The position numbers and the translations under genes are program-made. The notes beneath the pieces were generated by a model. It searched no databases and was not told where the DNA came from. It saw nothing but the letters and a program-made list of their open reading frames with translations. Shown in pieces: positions 29,426 through 38,203 of a stretch of 48,602 bases of DNA. The stretch lies in IMG/VR virus record IMGVR_UViG_3300031673_000084, positions 1-48,602 of that record; one strand, 5' to 3'. The stretch comes from a virus. Each line of letters opens with the position of its first letter. Position 1 is the first letter of the stretch.

Positions 29426-30796
29426 ATGACAAAGGGGACAATCGGTGTTGACCTTCGGATGCCCGGGAGCAAGGACGGTGGGCTTACTGCCGAAGATGCA
29501 AAACAAATCCTGGGATGGGAGCCGGAACCGGAAAAGGAAAAATGGTCCGGGGAGGAATACACCTTCAAGGATCGGACCGGAACCAAGGTCCGCCTTGGGA
29601 ACAACCCGACCAACCGCCCCTTCCGTATGACCCTGGCAAACCGGTGGGCCTCGGAAATGCTCCGCGGCAAATGGTCCCTGAACGGGGAAACCATCGTAGT
29701 TGACTGTGAGGGGGATGTAGCGGACGGACAACACCGGTTGGTGGGCCTGGTCCTTGCGGAGCAAAGCCGGGCAGCCAATCCGGACAAGTGGGGCAAAAAG
29801 CCTATTGAGGTCCCCGCCTTAATCGTTACGGGCGTTTCCGACAAGCCCGAGGTTACGGATACCCTGAACCTCGGGCAGAAGCGGTCCCTCGGGGACGTGA
29901 TTTTCCGCCGCCGGGAATTCGAGAATCTTACCGAGAGCGAGCAAAAGAAGATTGCCCGGATTCTGGCCGGGGCCCTCCGCCTGGTCTGGCTCCGTGTAGG
30001 GGGCAAGACCGTTTCCGATGCCCCCCACTTCCCCCATTCCGAAGCCCTCGAATTCCTGGGGAAACACCCCTACTTGGTCGATGCCTCCGCCTATGTCTTC
30101 AACGAAGAGGGCGGGGGCGGGGCGGAAGGCCGCCTGATTTCCTCCCGCATTTCCCTGGGATACGCCGCCGGCTTGCTGTACCTCGGGGCGACCGCCAAGT
30201 CCGATCCGGACAAGGACAAGCCGGACCGGTCCCTCTGGGAGAAGGCCGAAGAATTCTGGACCCTGTTTGCCAGTGGGGCCGGGCTGGAGAAAGGCTCACC
30301 GATCCTCAGCCTTCGGGGGCTGCTGGAAAAGGCTGAAGCCTCCGGAGCCAAGGGCCGCGATGCAATCATTGGCATGGTCGCCAAGGCATGGAACGCTTTT
30401 GTGGACGGCAAGAAGCTTGCCCCCGCCGAGTGTCGGATCAAGGAGCGGGTGGACAAGGACACGGGCCGCCGGGTGCTTGCCGAAGAGCCCCGGATGGGAG
30501 GCTTGGACGTGGAGCGGGAGCCCGAGCCCGAGGCCGAGCCGGAACCCTCTAAGGGCCCCAAGCCTAAGAAGCCCAAGCCCAAGCTCAAGGAGAAGGGCAA
30601 AGACCCCAATGCTGGTTGGAAGGTGGCGGATACCGCCTGGTTCCTAGACGACAAGGGGGTGGTGACCTTCGGGATTATCGAGGGCTTGGACAAGGGACAG
30701 GCGGATATCAAGGCAAAAGAATCCGGACAGGTCTATACGATCCCCGTTGGGGGCCTCGGGCTGGACCGGGAAGCCTTCATCAAGACGGAGGATTAA
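29426..30796 (+). CDS. DGQHR-motif (ParB-like) DNA-binding protein
   Basis: 456 residues after ATAGGAGTCCGTGCT. The segment WSLNGETIVVDCEGDVADGQHRLVGLVLAEQ carries the ADGQHRL motif found in ParB/Srx-like DGQHR proteins, which are common early genes of phages. A helical middle region follows, then a charged EPEPEAEPEP / KPKKPKPKLKEK linker (~365-395) and a small SH3-like C-terminal domain (GWKVADTAWFLDDKGVVTFGIIEGLDKGQADI...YTIPVGGLGL). It may be a nuclease or DNA-organising protein in replication; the exact role is unknown. Confidence 0.7.
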   Translation: MTKGTIGVDLRMPGSKDGGLTAEDAKQILGWEPEPEKEKWSGEEYTFKDRTGTKVRLGNNPTNRPFRMTLANRWASEMLRGKWSLNGETIVVDCEGDVADGQHRLVGLVLAEQSRAANPDKWGKKPIEVPALIVTGVSDKPEVTDTLNLGQKRSLGDVIFRRREFENLTESEQKKIARILAGALRLVWLRVGGKTVSDAPHFPHSEALEFLGKHPYLVDASAYVFNEEGGGGAEGRLISSRISLGYAAGLLYLGATAKSDPDKDKPDRSLWEKAEEFWTLFASGAGLEKGSPILSLRGLLEKAEASGAKGRDAIIGMVAKAWNAFVDGKKLAPAECRIKERVDKDTGRRVLAEEPRMGGLDVEREPEPEAEPEPSKGPKPKKPKPKLKEKGKDPNAGWKVADTAWFLDDKGVVTFGIIEGLDKGQADIKAKESGQVYTIPVGGLGLDREAFIKTED

Positions 30797-30847
30797 CCGG
30801 GGGCTTTCCCCTAGCGTGTTCGCATACTCCATACAACGGGTGAAGCA

Positions 30848-32455
30848 ATGGCCATCAAGAAACGCTCCCCGAAGGGAGCCCGTAAGAGCCTTTCCGCCAT
30901 GGTGGAAAGAGCCAAGTCCAACCAATCCCGCCGGCCCTCCGCCGGCAACGCTCCCCATCTAATCGTCCAGGCCCGGGCCGGAACGGGCAAGACTTTTACG
31001 CTTGTTGAGGGTCTTAACCGAATCATGGGGAAGCCTACCCCGGGAATCATCCCAAGCCCCCAGCAAGCCGCAGTCTGGGAGGCAATGCAAGACGGTCCGC
31101 GTCCCGGCTCCGCCACCTTCGTTGCCTTCAATCGCTCGATTGCCCAAGAGCTAGTCCGCAAGGTCCCCCGTGGTTGTGCGGCAATGACCCTCCATTCCAT
31201 GGGCTTCCGGGCCGTCTGCCAAGCCTACGGCAAGGTGGAGGTCAATAACTGGAAGACTCAAAACCTTATCGAGGACCACTTGGGAACGGATATCCGCCAG
31301 TTGCGGCGGGAAGACCCGGTTTTGGTCCAGGCAACGGAAAAGCTTGTCAACCTCTCTAAGCTTGAATTGGTCCATAACCAAGACGGGGAGATTTGCGACG
31401 GTCTCCAGGAACCGGAAGCGGTCCTTGACGACCTTTGTAACCGCTATGAAGTGGAGCTAAACGGCCAGCGGGATAGAGTCTATGCCCTGGTCCCGGTAAT
31501 CCTCGAAAGGGCCCGGGAACATACGGCGGAGGTCGATTTCTCCGATATGATTTGGCTCCCGGTGGTCAACAATCTCCCCGTGTTCCGTAGTGACCTTCTC
31601 TTGGTGGACGAAGCCCAAGACCTGAACCGTTGCCAACAAGCCCTTGCCCTCCGGGCCGGTTCCCGCCTGGTCCTTTGCGGGGACCCCTGCCAAGCAATTT
31701 ACGGGTTCGCGGGGGCGGATACGGAATCTATCCCGCGTATGAAGACCCTCTTGGAAACAACCCCCCGGGGCTGCCGGGTCCTGCCCCTGACCGTTAGCCG
31801 CCGTTGCGGCCGGGCAATCGTCTGGGAGGCTGCCCAAATCGTCCCGGACTTTGAGGCTTTCGAGGGTAACCCCGAGGGAGAAATTATCACGGTCCCCCCG
31901 GAGCAAGTCAACGGGAACCTCGGGGACGGGGATATGGTGCTTTGCCGTGTTAATGCCCCTCTTATCTCTCTGGTCTTCCGTCTCTTGAAGGAACACCGCA
32001 AGGCCAATATCCAAGGGCGGGATATCGGGCAGGGGCTCTTGAACCTTATCGACCGGCTCAAGGCCCAAGACGTTGACGGGCTCTTGGAGCGGTTGGACGA
32101 TTATCACCACCAAGAGACACAACGCCTCTACCGCCGCAAAAACCCCAGCGAAGCCTCCCTGATTGCCCTACAGGATAAAGTGGAGTGCATCCGGGCATTT
32201 TGCGACGGGGCGACCGATCTGGAAAAGGTCCGGGCCACGATTACGGCAATCTTTCAGGATGATTCCCAAGGCGGAATCCTCCTATCCTCCGTCCACCGGG
32301 CGAAAGGGCTTGAGGCTCCCCGGGTCTTCATTCTGGAGCCGGGGCTAATGCCCCACCCCATGGCTAAGACTCACTGGCAAAAAGAGCAAGAGCAAAACCT
32401 GAAGTACGTAGCAATCACCCGGGCAATCCAAACCTTGGTTTGGGTCCGCCAATAA
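30848..32455 (+). CDS. UvrD/Rep-like superfamily 1 helicase
   Basis: 535 residues, 3'-5' SF1A-type DNA helicase. Motif I ARAGTGKTFTLVEGL (~39-53), Ia-like FVAFNRSIAQEL, motif II LLLVDEAQDLNRCQQ (~250), motif III LVLCGDPCQAIYGFAGAD, motif IV-like LPLTVSRRC, motif V LSSVHRAKGLEAPRVFIL and motif VI YVAITRAIQTLVWV are all present. It is shorter than cellular UvrD (about 720), so accessory subdomains are reduced. The stop is the TAA of a repeat A copy. Likely acts in phage replication or recombination. Confidence 0.92.
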   Translation: MAIKKRSPKGARKSLSAMVERAKSNQSRRPSAGNAPHLIVQARAGTGKTFTLVEGLNRIMGKPTPGIIPSPQQAAVWEAMQDGPRPGSATFVAFNRSIAQELVRKVPRGCAAMTLHSMGFRAVCQAYGKVEVNNWKTQNLIEDHLGTDIRQLRREDPVLVQATEKLVNLSKLELVHNQDGEICDGLQEPEAVLDDLCNRYEVELNGQRDRVYALVPVILERAREHTAEVDFSDMIWLPVVNNLPVFRSDLLLVDEAQDLNRCQQALALRAGSRLVLCGDPCQAIYGFAGADTESIPRMKTLLETTPRGCRVLPLTVSRRCGRAIVWEAAQIVPDFEAFEGNPEGEIITVPPEQVNGNLGDGDMVLCRVNAPLISLVFRLLKEHRKANIQGRDIGQGLLNLIDRLKAQDVDGLLERLDDYHHQETQRLYRRKNPSEASLIALQDKVECIRAFCDGATDLEKVRATITAIFQDDSQGGILLSSVHRAKGLEAPRVFILEPGLMPHPMAKTHWQKEQEQNLKYVAITRAIQTLVWVRQ

Positions 32456-32476
32456 ACGCCACAAACTCCATAAGGG
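32451..32476 (+). repeat. intergenic repeat A, copy 7
   Basis: AATAAACGCCACAAACTCCA then TAAGGG, overlapping the helicase stop codon, 61 bases before the ATG at 32512. The GATTCC part is diverged. Confidence 0.7.
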
Positions 32477-32511
32477 CCCCGAAACTCTCTGGGGGAGTAA
32501 GGTAATAACCA

Positions 32512-32856
32512 ATGCCTACCCGAGCCCAATGGAAGTTTGCAGAAGACCGTCTGGCAAGACTCTTTGGGACCGTCCGAAGGGCCCTGTCCGGTGGGGGTTC
32601 CAAGACCGGGCGGGATGATTCGATGCACCCGGTCTTATACCTGGAAAGCAAATACACCAAGCGGTCTTCTCTCTGGTCTCTCTTCCGTGACACCAAAGCG
32701 AAAGCCCGCAAGGAAAAGCGGGTCCCGGTTATCGGGGTCCAGGAAAAGGGAGCCAAGGGAATCCTCTTGGTAATACACCAAGCAGACCTGGAAGCCGTCT
32801 TTTGGGAATGGGCTAAAGCAGGTGGTCTTCCCCGTACCTTTATCCGAAGAGCGTAA
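32512..32856 (+). CDS. PD-(D/E)XK-like nuclease, possible junction resolvase
   Basis: 114 residues. The order Gly-rich loop (LSGGGSKTGRDDSMHP), LYLESKYTKRSSLW (E-x-K on a strand), RDTKAKARKEKRVPVIGVQEKGAKGILLVIHQADLEAVF resembles small PD-(D/E)XK nucleases of the archaeal Holliday-junction-resolvase type, with Asp in GRDD and the E-S-K triple as active-site candidates. Position beside helicase and UDG genes suits a recombination role. Assignment is by pattern only. Confidence 0.6.
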   Translation: MPTRAQWKFAEDRLARLFGTVRRALSGGGSKTGRDDSMHPVLYLESKYTKRSSLWSLFRDTKAKARKEKRVPVIGVQEKGAKGILLVIHQADLEAVFWEWAKAGGLPRTFIRRA

Positions 32857-32869
32857 TGGAGCCCTAATC

Positions 32870-33475
32870 ATGGTCAAGCATATTAAATCCCGAATCCTTG
32901 AGCCGATCAAGGACCACGAAAGAAAGTGGAAGGATTGCACCCGCTGTCCCCTCCACCAAACCCGCTCCAGGGTTGTCTTGTGGCGGGGGTGGATGCCTTG
33001 CGATTTCCTTTTGATCGGGGAGGCCCCGGGCGAATCCGAAGATTGCCTCGGGGAGCCCTTTGTCGGTCCCGCCGGCAATCTCTTGGACCAAATCCTAGCA
33101 GACGCAATCTCTGCGGCCGGGGGAGCCCCTTGGAGATACGCGGTTACCAACCTTGTGGCTTGTTTCCCCAGGGAAGCGAAGATCGAAGAGGCTTCCTCCG
33201 GGTCGATCCGTCCACCCCGCAAGGAAGAAATCCAGGCTTGCCGCCCCCGCCTCTTGGAATTCGTGGCAATCGCCAAGCCCCGCCTTATCGTGGCCCTCGG
33301 GGCAATCGCTAGGCAATTCGCCCCATGGCCCGAATCCTCGGATACCACGATTCAATGCCTTATTCACCCGGCCGCAATTCTCCGGATGGATAACCAGGCC
33401 CAACGGGACCTGGCTTACAAGCGTTGTGTCTTGACACTGACCGAAGCCTTGAGACAGTTGAAAGGGGATCAATGA
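32870..33475 (+). CDS. uracil-DNA glycosylase, family 4-like
   Basis: 201 residues from the ATG with GGAG upstream. The motif DFLLIGEAPGESEDCLGEPFVGPAGNLLDQIL (~45-76) is the glycosylase motif 1 of family 4/5 enzymes; Leu/Ile-His-Pro (LIHPAAILR) is motif 2. Four cysteines (C23, C26, C98, C124) are placed to hold a 4Fe-4S cluster. It removes uracil from DNA, acting in repair or in phage DNA metabolism. The stop overlaps the next ATG. The longer frame from 32822 has no ribosome site. Confidence 0.9.
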   Translation: MVKHIKSRILEPIKDHERKWKDCTRCPLHQTRSRVVLWRGWMPCDFLLIGEAPGESEDCLGEPFVGPAGNLLDQILADAISAAGGAPWRYAVTNLVACFPREAKIEEASSGSIRPPRKEEIQACRPRLLEFVAIAKPRLIVALGAIARQFAPWPESSDTTIQCLIHPAAILRMDNQAQRDLAYKRCVLTLTEALRQLKGDQ

Positions 33476-33813
33476 ACCACGCCGAAAAAGTCCAGACCCG
33501 CCTTGCGGAATTCGCGGAGGCGGAAGCTTGCGTGCCCAAGCTCCTTGCAGCGGTAACAAGGGCCCGGACGGACCTACAAAACAAAAGACAAGAGGCAGCC
33601 CGCACCATTAAGGCCGTTTACGGTTCCGACAAAACGGTCCTATTCGGTAATCGTATTTACCGGATACGGTCGGGCGAAGGCCCGGGGATTGATCTGGATT
33701 GGGAGGAATTCGACGGGGTTGTCCTTCCCGTCCCCGAGGGCTGCAAGGTGGGAACCCTACCCACCCCGCCGGAAGAGAAAGAGCCGGTCCTTACCCCGGT
33801 CGATTCCCAATAA
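33472..33813 (+). CDS. hypothetical protein
   Basis: 113 residues, coupled to the UDG gene (ATGA) with AAAGGGG upstream. N-terminal helical coiled-coil-like part (AEKVQTRLAEFAEAEACVPKLLAAVTRARTDLQNKRQEAARTIKAVYG) then a short beta segment (TVLFGNRIYRIRSGEGPGIDLDWEEFDGVVLPVPEG) and a Pro-rich tail. Family unknown; the pattern resembles small phage proteins placed among recombination genes. Confidence 0.65.
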   Translation: MNHAEKVQTRLAEFAEAEACVPKLLAAVTRARTDLQNKRQEAARTIKAVYGSDKTVLFGNRIYRIRSGEGPGIDLDWEEFDGVVLPVPEGCKVGTLPTPPEEKEPVLTPVDSQ

Positions 33814-33829
33814 ACACCAGGAATCCAAC
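33809..33829 (+). repeat. intergenic repeat A, copy 8 (diverged)
   Basis: AATAAACACCAGGAATCCAA, overlapping the preceding stop and ending 1 base before the ATG at 33831. Confidence 0.65.
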
Positions 33830-33830
33830 C

Positions 33831-35009
33831 ATGGGTACACCGCAGACCAAGACCCCGGGCAAGGGAAGGTTTCCCCGAGCCCGCAAGGCTACCCCCCAAA
33901 CGCCTTGGAACGTGTCTCCGGGTGAGCAACCAGTGGACCGGAAGCCGTTGTGGAAGGGTCCCGACGTGGACGGAATCACCTATTCCCTTCTCTGCAAATT
34001 CCTGGTTTGCCGGGAGCGGTTCCGCCTCCGGGTGGTGGAGGGCTTGGTTGAGGATGAAGGATTCAACCACAAGCTCGAATACGGCTCCCTCTGGCATGAG
34101 GCGGAGGAAGCCCACGCCGCCGGCAAGGACCCCTACAAGGCCCTGGGGCGATACCGCGACAAGCTCCGGGCCCGCTACCCGGGCTCCGAAGCCGCCATTA
34201 ACAAGTGGGCCGCAATCGCCCGGGAGCAATTCCCCGCCTACCTGGACCATTGGCGGAAACACCCCGAGACCGCCGGCCGTAAGCACCTACTCCAGGAAGA
34301 GCCCTTCCGGGTCCCCTATTGCCTCCCCTCGGGGCGGACCGTCACCCTCCGGGGCAAGTGGGATGCCATCTTTTCCCAGAAGGGTATTTACATCCAAGAG
34401 AACAAAACCAAGGGAGACCCCGACGAAGAGGGGATCACCCGGACGGTGGATCAGGACTTGCAAACCGTGATTTACCTGATTGCCTTATATGCTAAGAAAA
34501 AGGAAGACCCACCAGCAATGGGCAGTCTCAAGCCTTGGCTGGAAGCATTGCGAAAGAGCCCAATCAAGGGGGCCCTCTATAACGTGATCCGCCGCCCCCT
34601 GGCAGACCGTTACGCAATCCGCCAACGCAAGGCGGAAACGGAGCGGGACTTCATCAAGCGGGTGGGCCAGCAGGTCCGGGACAATCCGGAACGCTTCTTC
34701 ATGCGGTGGAAGGCCACGATTACCACCCGCGACATCGACCGTTTCCGCCTGGAGTGTTTCGACCCCATCCTTGAATCCCTCTGGGATTGGTGGGAATGGC
34801 TGGCCCCCGATCCATTCCACCCGTGGAAGCTCATGGAGAAATGGCGAAAGAGCGGGGTCAAGCTGGCTCCCCAGCATTTCCGCTTCCCCTTCGGGGTCTA
34901 CAATCCCCTCGGTTCCGGCTACCGAGGCGATTACTTCAATCTTCTTACCCGGGGCCAAACCTCGGGCCTTACCAGGACGGACAATCTCTTTCCGGAGCTA
35001 AGACAATGA
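33831..35009 (+). CDS. PD-(D/E)XK (RecB/Cas4-like) nuclease
   Basis: 392 residues. After a basic N-terminus, ITYSLLCKFLVCRERFRLRVVEG and YGSLWHEAEEAHAAG match the opening helix and GxxxH part of RecB-family nucleases. LRGKWDAIFSQKGIYIQENKTKGD supplies D and E-x-K, and QDLQTVIYLIALYAKKK the QxxxY motif. These are the catalytic elements of a 5'-3' or RecB-type exonuclease. It is located immediately before a RecA-fold ATPase, as in phage recombination modules. The start at 33831 is close to repeat A; the frame extends upstream without a site. Confidence 0.85.
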   Translation: MGTPQTKTPGKGRFPRARKATPQTPWNVSPGEQPVDRKPLWKGPDVDGITYSLLCKFLVCRERFRLRVVEGLVEDEGFNHKLEYGSLWHEAEEAHAAGKDPYKALGRYRDKLRARYPGSEAAINKWAAIAREQFPAYLDHWRKHPETAGRKHLLQEEPFRVPYCLPSGRTVTLRGKWDAIFSQKGIYIQENKTKGDPDEEGITRTVDQDLQTVIYLIALYAKKKEDPPAMGSLKPWLEALRKSPIKGALYNVIRRPLADRYAIRQRKAETERDFIKRVGQQVRDNPERFFMRWKATITTRDIDRFRLECFDPILESLWDWWEWLAPDPFHPWKLMEKWRKSGVKLAPQHFRFPFGVYNPLGSGYRGDYFNLLTRGQTSGLTRTDNLFPELRQ

Positions 35010-35338
35010 TCCTCGATAAGAGGGTACGCAAGGCACAAGAGGCGAAGCGAAAGGAATTGGATGCCCGACTCCGCAAGCTGGCTTTTTACTACAGGGGTGT
35101 CTACCTTTCCCGCCTGGGGCAGGGCTTCGCAGCCAGGTGGTATGTCTTTAGGGAGGGCAAGCGGGGCTACTTGGTCCCGGCTGGTTTTGGCTCTTCCCCC
35201 TTCTTTACTCCTTTAATCAAGAAAATTGATAGGAGTCTCGATAATGCCGCAAGTCACCAGGCAGAGGGTGCAAGCACCCCAAGCCAAACCCAAGGCCCGG
35301 GGAAAGCCGAAGTCCAAGCCGGCGAAGCCCGCCGCTAA
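35006..35338 (+). CDS. hypothetical protein
   Basis: 110 residues, ATGA overlap with the nuclease gene. Basic helical N-terminus (DKRVRKAQEAKRKELDARLRKLAFYYRGVYLSRL), beta segment (FAARWYVFREGKRGYLVPAGFGSSPFF), then a Ser/Gln-rich tail that overlaps the next gene by 95 bases in another frame. The overlap makes the exact end less important functionally. No family recognised. Confidence 0.6.
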   Translation: MILDKRVRKAQEAKRKELDARLRKLAFYYRGVYLSRLGQGFAARWYVFREGKRGYLVPAGFGSSPFFTPLIKKIDRSLDNAASHQAEGASTPSQTQGPGKAEVQAGEARR

Positions 35339-36134
35339 GAAGTCCAAGCCCTCGGGTTCGGGCTTTCTCGGGAGGTCTCCCCTGGCAATGGTCGTTTACG
35401 GCCCCTCGGGTGTCGGCAAGACCAGCTTTGCCGCCAACTTCCCCAAGGCCGGATTCCTGATTGACCCTCAGGAAGAGGGAATCCGGGACCTGGTGGAATT
35501 CCATCAATGCCCCAGGCCCGTCTTTATCGAAGAGGCGGATACCTTCTCCGGGCTTATCCAGGTTTGCGAGGGGGTGGCCCGGGACAGCCGGGGAATCGAA
35601 ACCCTCGTTGGGGATTCCTTGACGGGATTTGAGAAGCTTTGCTTCATCCATCATTGCGAAGAATACTTCGATGGCGATTGGTCCCGGCAGGGTTTCTACT
35701 CCTACCAGCAAGGCCCCAAAAACGCCGCCAAGACGGACTGGCCCCGGTTCCTGGAAGCCCTGGACGGGGTGCGGGCCGCCGGGATTAACGTGGTGCTTAT
35801 CGCCCATTCCCAAGTCAAGGGCTACACCAATCCCGAGGGCCCCGATTATGACCGTTACATTCCCTACATGGACAAGGAAACCTGGTCCGCCGTCCACCGC
35901 TGGGCAAAGGCAATCCTCTTCTACAACTACCACGTAGAGATTGACCGTTCCAAGAAGCTCGGGCCCCGGGACAAAGCCCGGACCGAGGTTGAAGAGCGAT
36001 TCATCTATACCGACTGGTCCCCCGCCTTCGACGCCAAGAACCGCTGGGGCCTGGAGTCCTTGCTTGATGCCGGGGATTCGGGAGAGGAAGCCTTCAAGGC
36101 TTTCCGGGCTGCTTACAAGAAAGTGGGTAAGTAA
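35244..36134 (+). CDS. RecA-fold ATPase, AAA_24/Sak4-like
   Basis: 296 residues from the ATG with AGGAG upstream. A Lys/Pro-rich N-terminal tail (~1-45) is followed by Walker A GPSGVGKTSFAANFP (53-60) and a Walker B-like ETLVGDSLTGFEKL (~107-120). Next come AGINVVLIAHSQVKGYTNPEGPDYDRYIPYMDKETW and RWGLESLLDAG. This is the usual layout of phage AAA_24 ATPases, some of which (Sak4) are single-strand annealing/recombination proteins. It neighbours nucleases and an SSB-like protein, supporting a recombination role. Confidence 0.8.
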   Translation: MPQVTRQRVQAPQAKPKARGKPKSKPAKPAAKKSKPSGSGFLGRSPLAMVVYGPSGVGKTSFAANFPKAGFLIDPQEEGIRDLVEFHQCPRPVFIEEADTFSGLIQVCEGVARDSRGIETLVGDSLTGFEKLCFIHHCEEYFDGDWSRQGFYSYQQGPKNAAKTDWPRFLEALDGVRAAGINVVLIAHSQVKGYTNPEGPDYDRYIPYMDKETWSAVHRWAKAILFYNYHVEIDRSKKLGPRDKARTEVEERFIYTDWSPAFDAKNRWGLESLLDAGDSGEEAFKAFRAAYKKVGK

Positions 36135-36152
36135 CCCTCCGGGTTCTTAACG

Positions 36153-36167
36153 TTTAGACACAAAAGA
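36153..36167 (+). repeat. intergenic repeat B, copy 4
   Basis: GTTTAGACACAAAAG, running straight into the AAAGGAG ribosome site of the ATG at 36182. Confidence 0.7.
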
Positions 36168-36181
36168 AAGGAGAAACAATC

Positions 36182-36367
36182 ATGGCTCAAGGTGAATTCA
36201 CAAAGGAAGAGGCAACGGAAACGGAGAAGGCTTTTGGAGAAGTCTTTGAAGCATTATCCAAGCCAAAACAGCGTGCCTTCATCGGTCACGCCAATGATAT
36301 TTACCTTTTCCTTGATGCTGCGAAGAAAGCGGCACCGGGCGAAGGGAAGAAGAAAAAGGGGAAATGA
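36182..36367 (+). CDS. hypothetical small protein
   Basis: 61 residues after AAAGGAGAAACAATC. Acidic helical N-terminus and Lys-rich C-terminus (PGEGKKKKGK). Overlaps the next ATG (ATGA). Possible nucleic-acid-binding accessory; no family recognised. Confidence 0.6.
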   Translation: MAQGEFTKEEATETEKAFGEVFEALSKPKQRAFIGHANDIYLFLDAAKKAAPGEGKKKKGK

Positions 36368-36531
36368 TTATGCCAAGGGATGAAGCCATAGAACAAATGC
36401 TTGAGGAGGTCCGGGACGTTATTGGCAAGTATGCTCACCTGTCGGAAATCGAGGTTTATCGGGCCCTTATGGATGAAGCCTCGGGCTGGAAAATGAGGCT
36501 TGAGGAATTGGAAGGAGTAGAAGAGGAATGA
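36364..36531 (+). CDS. 55-residue acidic helical protein
   Basis: MIMPRDEAIEQMLEEVRDVI... to EELEGVEEE. ATG overlaps the previous stop (ATGA) with AAAGGGG just upstream, and its own stop overlaps the next ATG in the same way, so it fits exactly into a coupled chain of small genes. The sequence is one or two amphipathic helices. Function unknown. Confidence 0.65.
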   Translation: MIMPRDEAIEQMLEEVRDVIGKYAHLSEIEVYRALMDEASGWKMRLEELEGVEEE

Positions 36532-36734
36532 GCAAGCCCCAACCTCTTCACCGCGAGTGTCCCCGCTGCTACCTCGGCTTTTACACCACCCCAACCCCGG
36601 AGGAAATTGCGGACTGGATACTTAGTGCGGACCGTATCGATGTGGCAACCGTAATCGCCCTACTTGCGGAAGGGGGCTTGTCCTTTCGATTGGAGGATAA
36701 GAGAAATGGGCGGGACAAGGCGAAGACAAGCTGA
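36528..36734 (+). CDS. hypothetical small protein with one CxxC
   Basis: 68 residues, ATGA-coupled. N-terminal CPRC in RECPRCYLGFY then a helical part (PTPEEIADWILSADRIDVATVIALLAEGGLSFRLE). A single Cys pair could bind zinc as a dimer. No family recognised. Confidence 0.6.
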   Translation: MSKPQPLHRECPRCYLGFYTTPTPEEIADWILSADRIDVATVIALLAEGGLSFRLEDKRNGRDKAKTS

Positions 36735-37020
36735 GCTAACCGAGCCCGAGAAACAGGCGGAAGCAAGGCTTGTGAGGGCGGAGAAGAAGCGAAAGCGAAA
36801 GAGGACCAGCCTTCTACCCTTCCGGCTTCCTCGGATAAGCCCCGGGGCTAACGCACCCCACAATATCTTCTATCCTTACAAGGCCCTCTCCATTGGGCCC
36901 CAGCCCCCGGTTCCTACCGTGCTACCCATTATAATCCGCCGGGGCCTGAGGCTCCGCACCGGGGGTGCGGTTCCCCGGGTTACCAGCACCAATACACCCG
37001 GCAAGAAGCATCGGAGGTAA
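36706..37020 (+). CDS. hypothetical basic protein
   Basis: 104 residues from the ATG with GAGGATAAGAG upstream, overlapping the previous gene by 29 bases. Highly basic (EKKRKRKRTSLLPFRLPRIS) and Pro-rich. The frame is open and the region has no better candidate, but composition is unusual, so coding is less certain. Confidence 0.45.
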   Translation: MGGTRRRQAELTEPEKQAEARLVRAEKKRKRKRTSLLPFRLPRISPGANAPHNIFYPYKALSIGPQPPVPTVLPIIIRRGLRLRTGGAVPRVTSTNTPGKKHRR

Positions 37021-37025
37021 GGCCC

Positions 37026-37286
37026 ATGGCCATCCAAATCACCGGGGCCTTCCGGGTCGAAAAGCGGACGGTGGATCATTGGGAGGTTTTCTATAAACAC
37101 TTTGGCTCCGGAATCATGGTGCTGATTTGCTCGGGCCTGTCCCGGAGCCTGGCAATCGAGCTAAAGCAAAACCTTAACGACCAACTGAGAGGGGAGATTA
37201 CCGAAGAGGAAGTCCAGGGGCGGAAGCTCCATGCAACCGAGGGTCGAGTGGTTCCTTCGCAAGGTTTGAATCGCAAGGCCACCTAA
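37026..37286 (+). CDS. hypothetical protein
   Basis: 86 residues after the strong site GGAGGTAAGGCCC. Sequence ITGAFRVEKRTVDHWEVFYKHFGSGIMVLICSGLSRSLAIELKQNLNDQL is compact alpha/beta. No family recognised. Confidence 0.65.
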   Translation: MAIQITGAFRVEKRTVDHWEVFYKHFGSGIMVLICSGLSRSLAIELKQNLNDQLRGEITEEEVQGRKLHATEGRVVPSQGLNRKAT

Positions 37287-37313
37287 CCTGTTTTTCACGA
37301 AAGGGTCTCTATC

Positions 37314-38132
37314 ATGGCAAAGGTCAGTAAGTCCAAGCTACTCGCAAAGCTCAAGAAGCGTGCCAAGGGTGCCTGGTCCCGCTCTCGGGAGCAAGCACCC
37401 AAGGCAAAGGGCTCCCAGCTTCCCGGCGGTATCATCCGGGGCGTGGCCCAACTGTCAAGTTACAAGCTTGACGAAGACAAGAACGGCAACCCGTATTTTA
37501 TGATTACGGGTATCGTCAAGTCGCCCGAAGAGCTAGCTGGGGCTCGGGCCATGGTCTCTCATTTCATTCGGGTCACCCAAGCCCGGGGAGGCAGGCCGGG
37601 CAAGAGCGTGGAAGACAAGCTTAACGAATTGTCTTCCGATTTGCAACTGTTGGGGATCGACGTTGAAGGGATCGACCTGGATGATATCCCTGATATCCTC
37701 AAGGCAAGGGTGGCGGAAAAGCCCCATTTCTATTTCAACACCTTTGCTCCACCCCCAACCAAGGACAACCCCAGCCCGGGAACCTTCGTCTTTGTCCAGG
37801 GATTGGCGGAGGATTGGGAAGACGACGACGGAGAGGAAGAGCCCGAGGATGAAGAAGACGATGAAGAGCCGGACGACGACGACGACGACGACGAAGAGGA
37901 AAAGGGCAAAGACACCGGGGAAGACGAAAAGTCCGACGAGGACGAAGAGCCCGAAACCTTTATCCCCGAAAAGGAAGAGGTCTACGGCTACAAGGCAACC
38001 GCGAAGGGTGCCAAGGCGGACTGTGAGGTTACCGCTGTCCAGAAGTCCCGGGAGACCGTAAGCCTCAAGCGGTTATCCGATAGCAAGACTTTCAAGAACG
38101 TCCCTTGGAGCAAGCTGGAAGACGCGGAGTAG
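37314..38132 (+). CDS. SSB-like acidic protein
   Basis: 272 residues after CGAAAGGGTCTCTATC. The core (~35-160) LPGGIIRGVAQLSSYKLDEDKNGNPYFMITGIVKSPEE...GKSVEDKLNELSSDLQLLGID...PHFYFNTFAPPPTKDNPSPGTFVFVQGLAEDW resembles phage proteins proposed to bind single-stranded DNA. A long Asp/Glu tract (~168-220, including seven GAC codons) and a beta-rich end (EVYGYKATAKGAKADCEVTAVQKSRETVSLKRL) follow. Acidic tails are usual in SSBs, where they recruit partners, but here the tract is internal. The function is inferred. Confidence 0.6.
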   Translation: MAKVSKSKLLAKLKKRAKGAWSRSREQAPKAKGSQLPGGIIRGVAQLSSYKLDEDKNGNPYFMITGIVKSPEELAGARAMVSHFIRVTQARGGRPGKSVEDKLNELSSDLQLLGIDVEGIDLDDIPDILKARVAEKPHFYFNTFAPPPTKDNPSPGTFVFVQGLAEDWEDDDGEEEPEDEEDDEEPDDDDDDDEEEKGKDTGEDEKSDEDEEPETFIPEKEEVYGYKATAKGAKADCEVTAVQKSRETVSLKRLSDSKTFKNVPWSKLEDAE

Positions 38133-38203
38133 GGCGGAGGGGGGTAGCGAGTGGGCCCCGGGTGGTTGCCCGGATGCAAACGGATACGCCCGGGGCCCCC
38201 GCT

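Noticed and set aside
37872-37892. GAC repeat as a mobile or CRISPR-like repeat
   Set aside because: Simple codon repeat for an Asp tract in the SSB-like protein; no spacers. No CRISPR array or insertion sequence was seen anywhere in the window.
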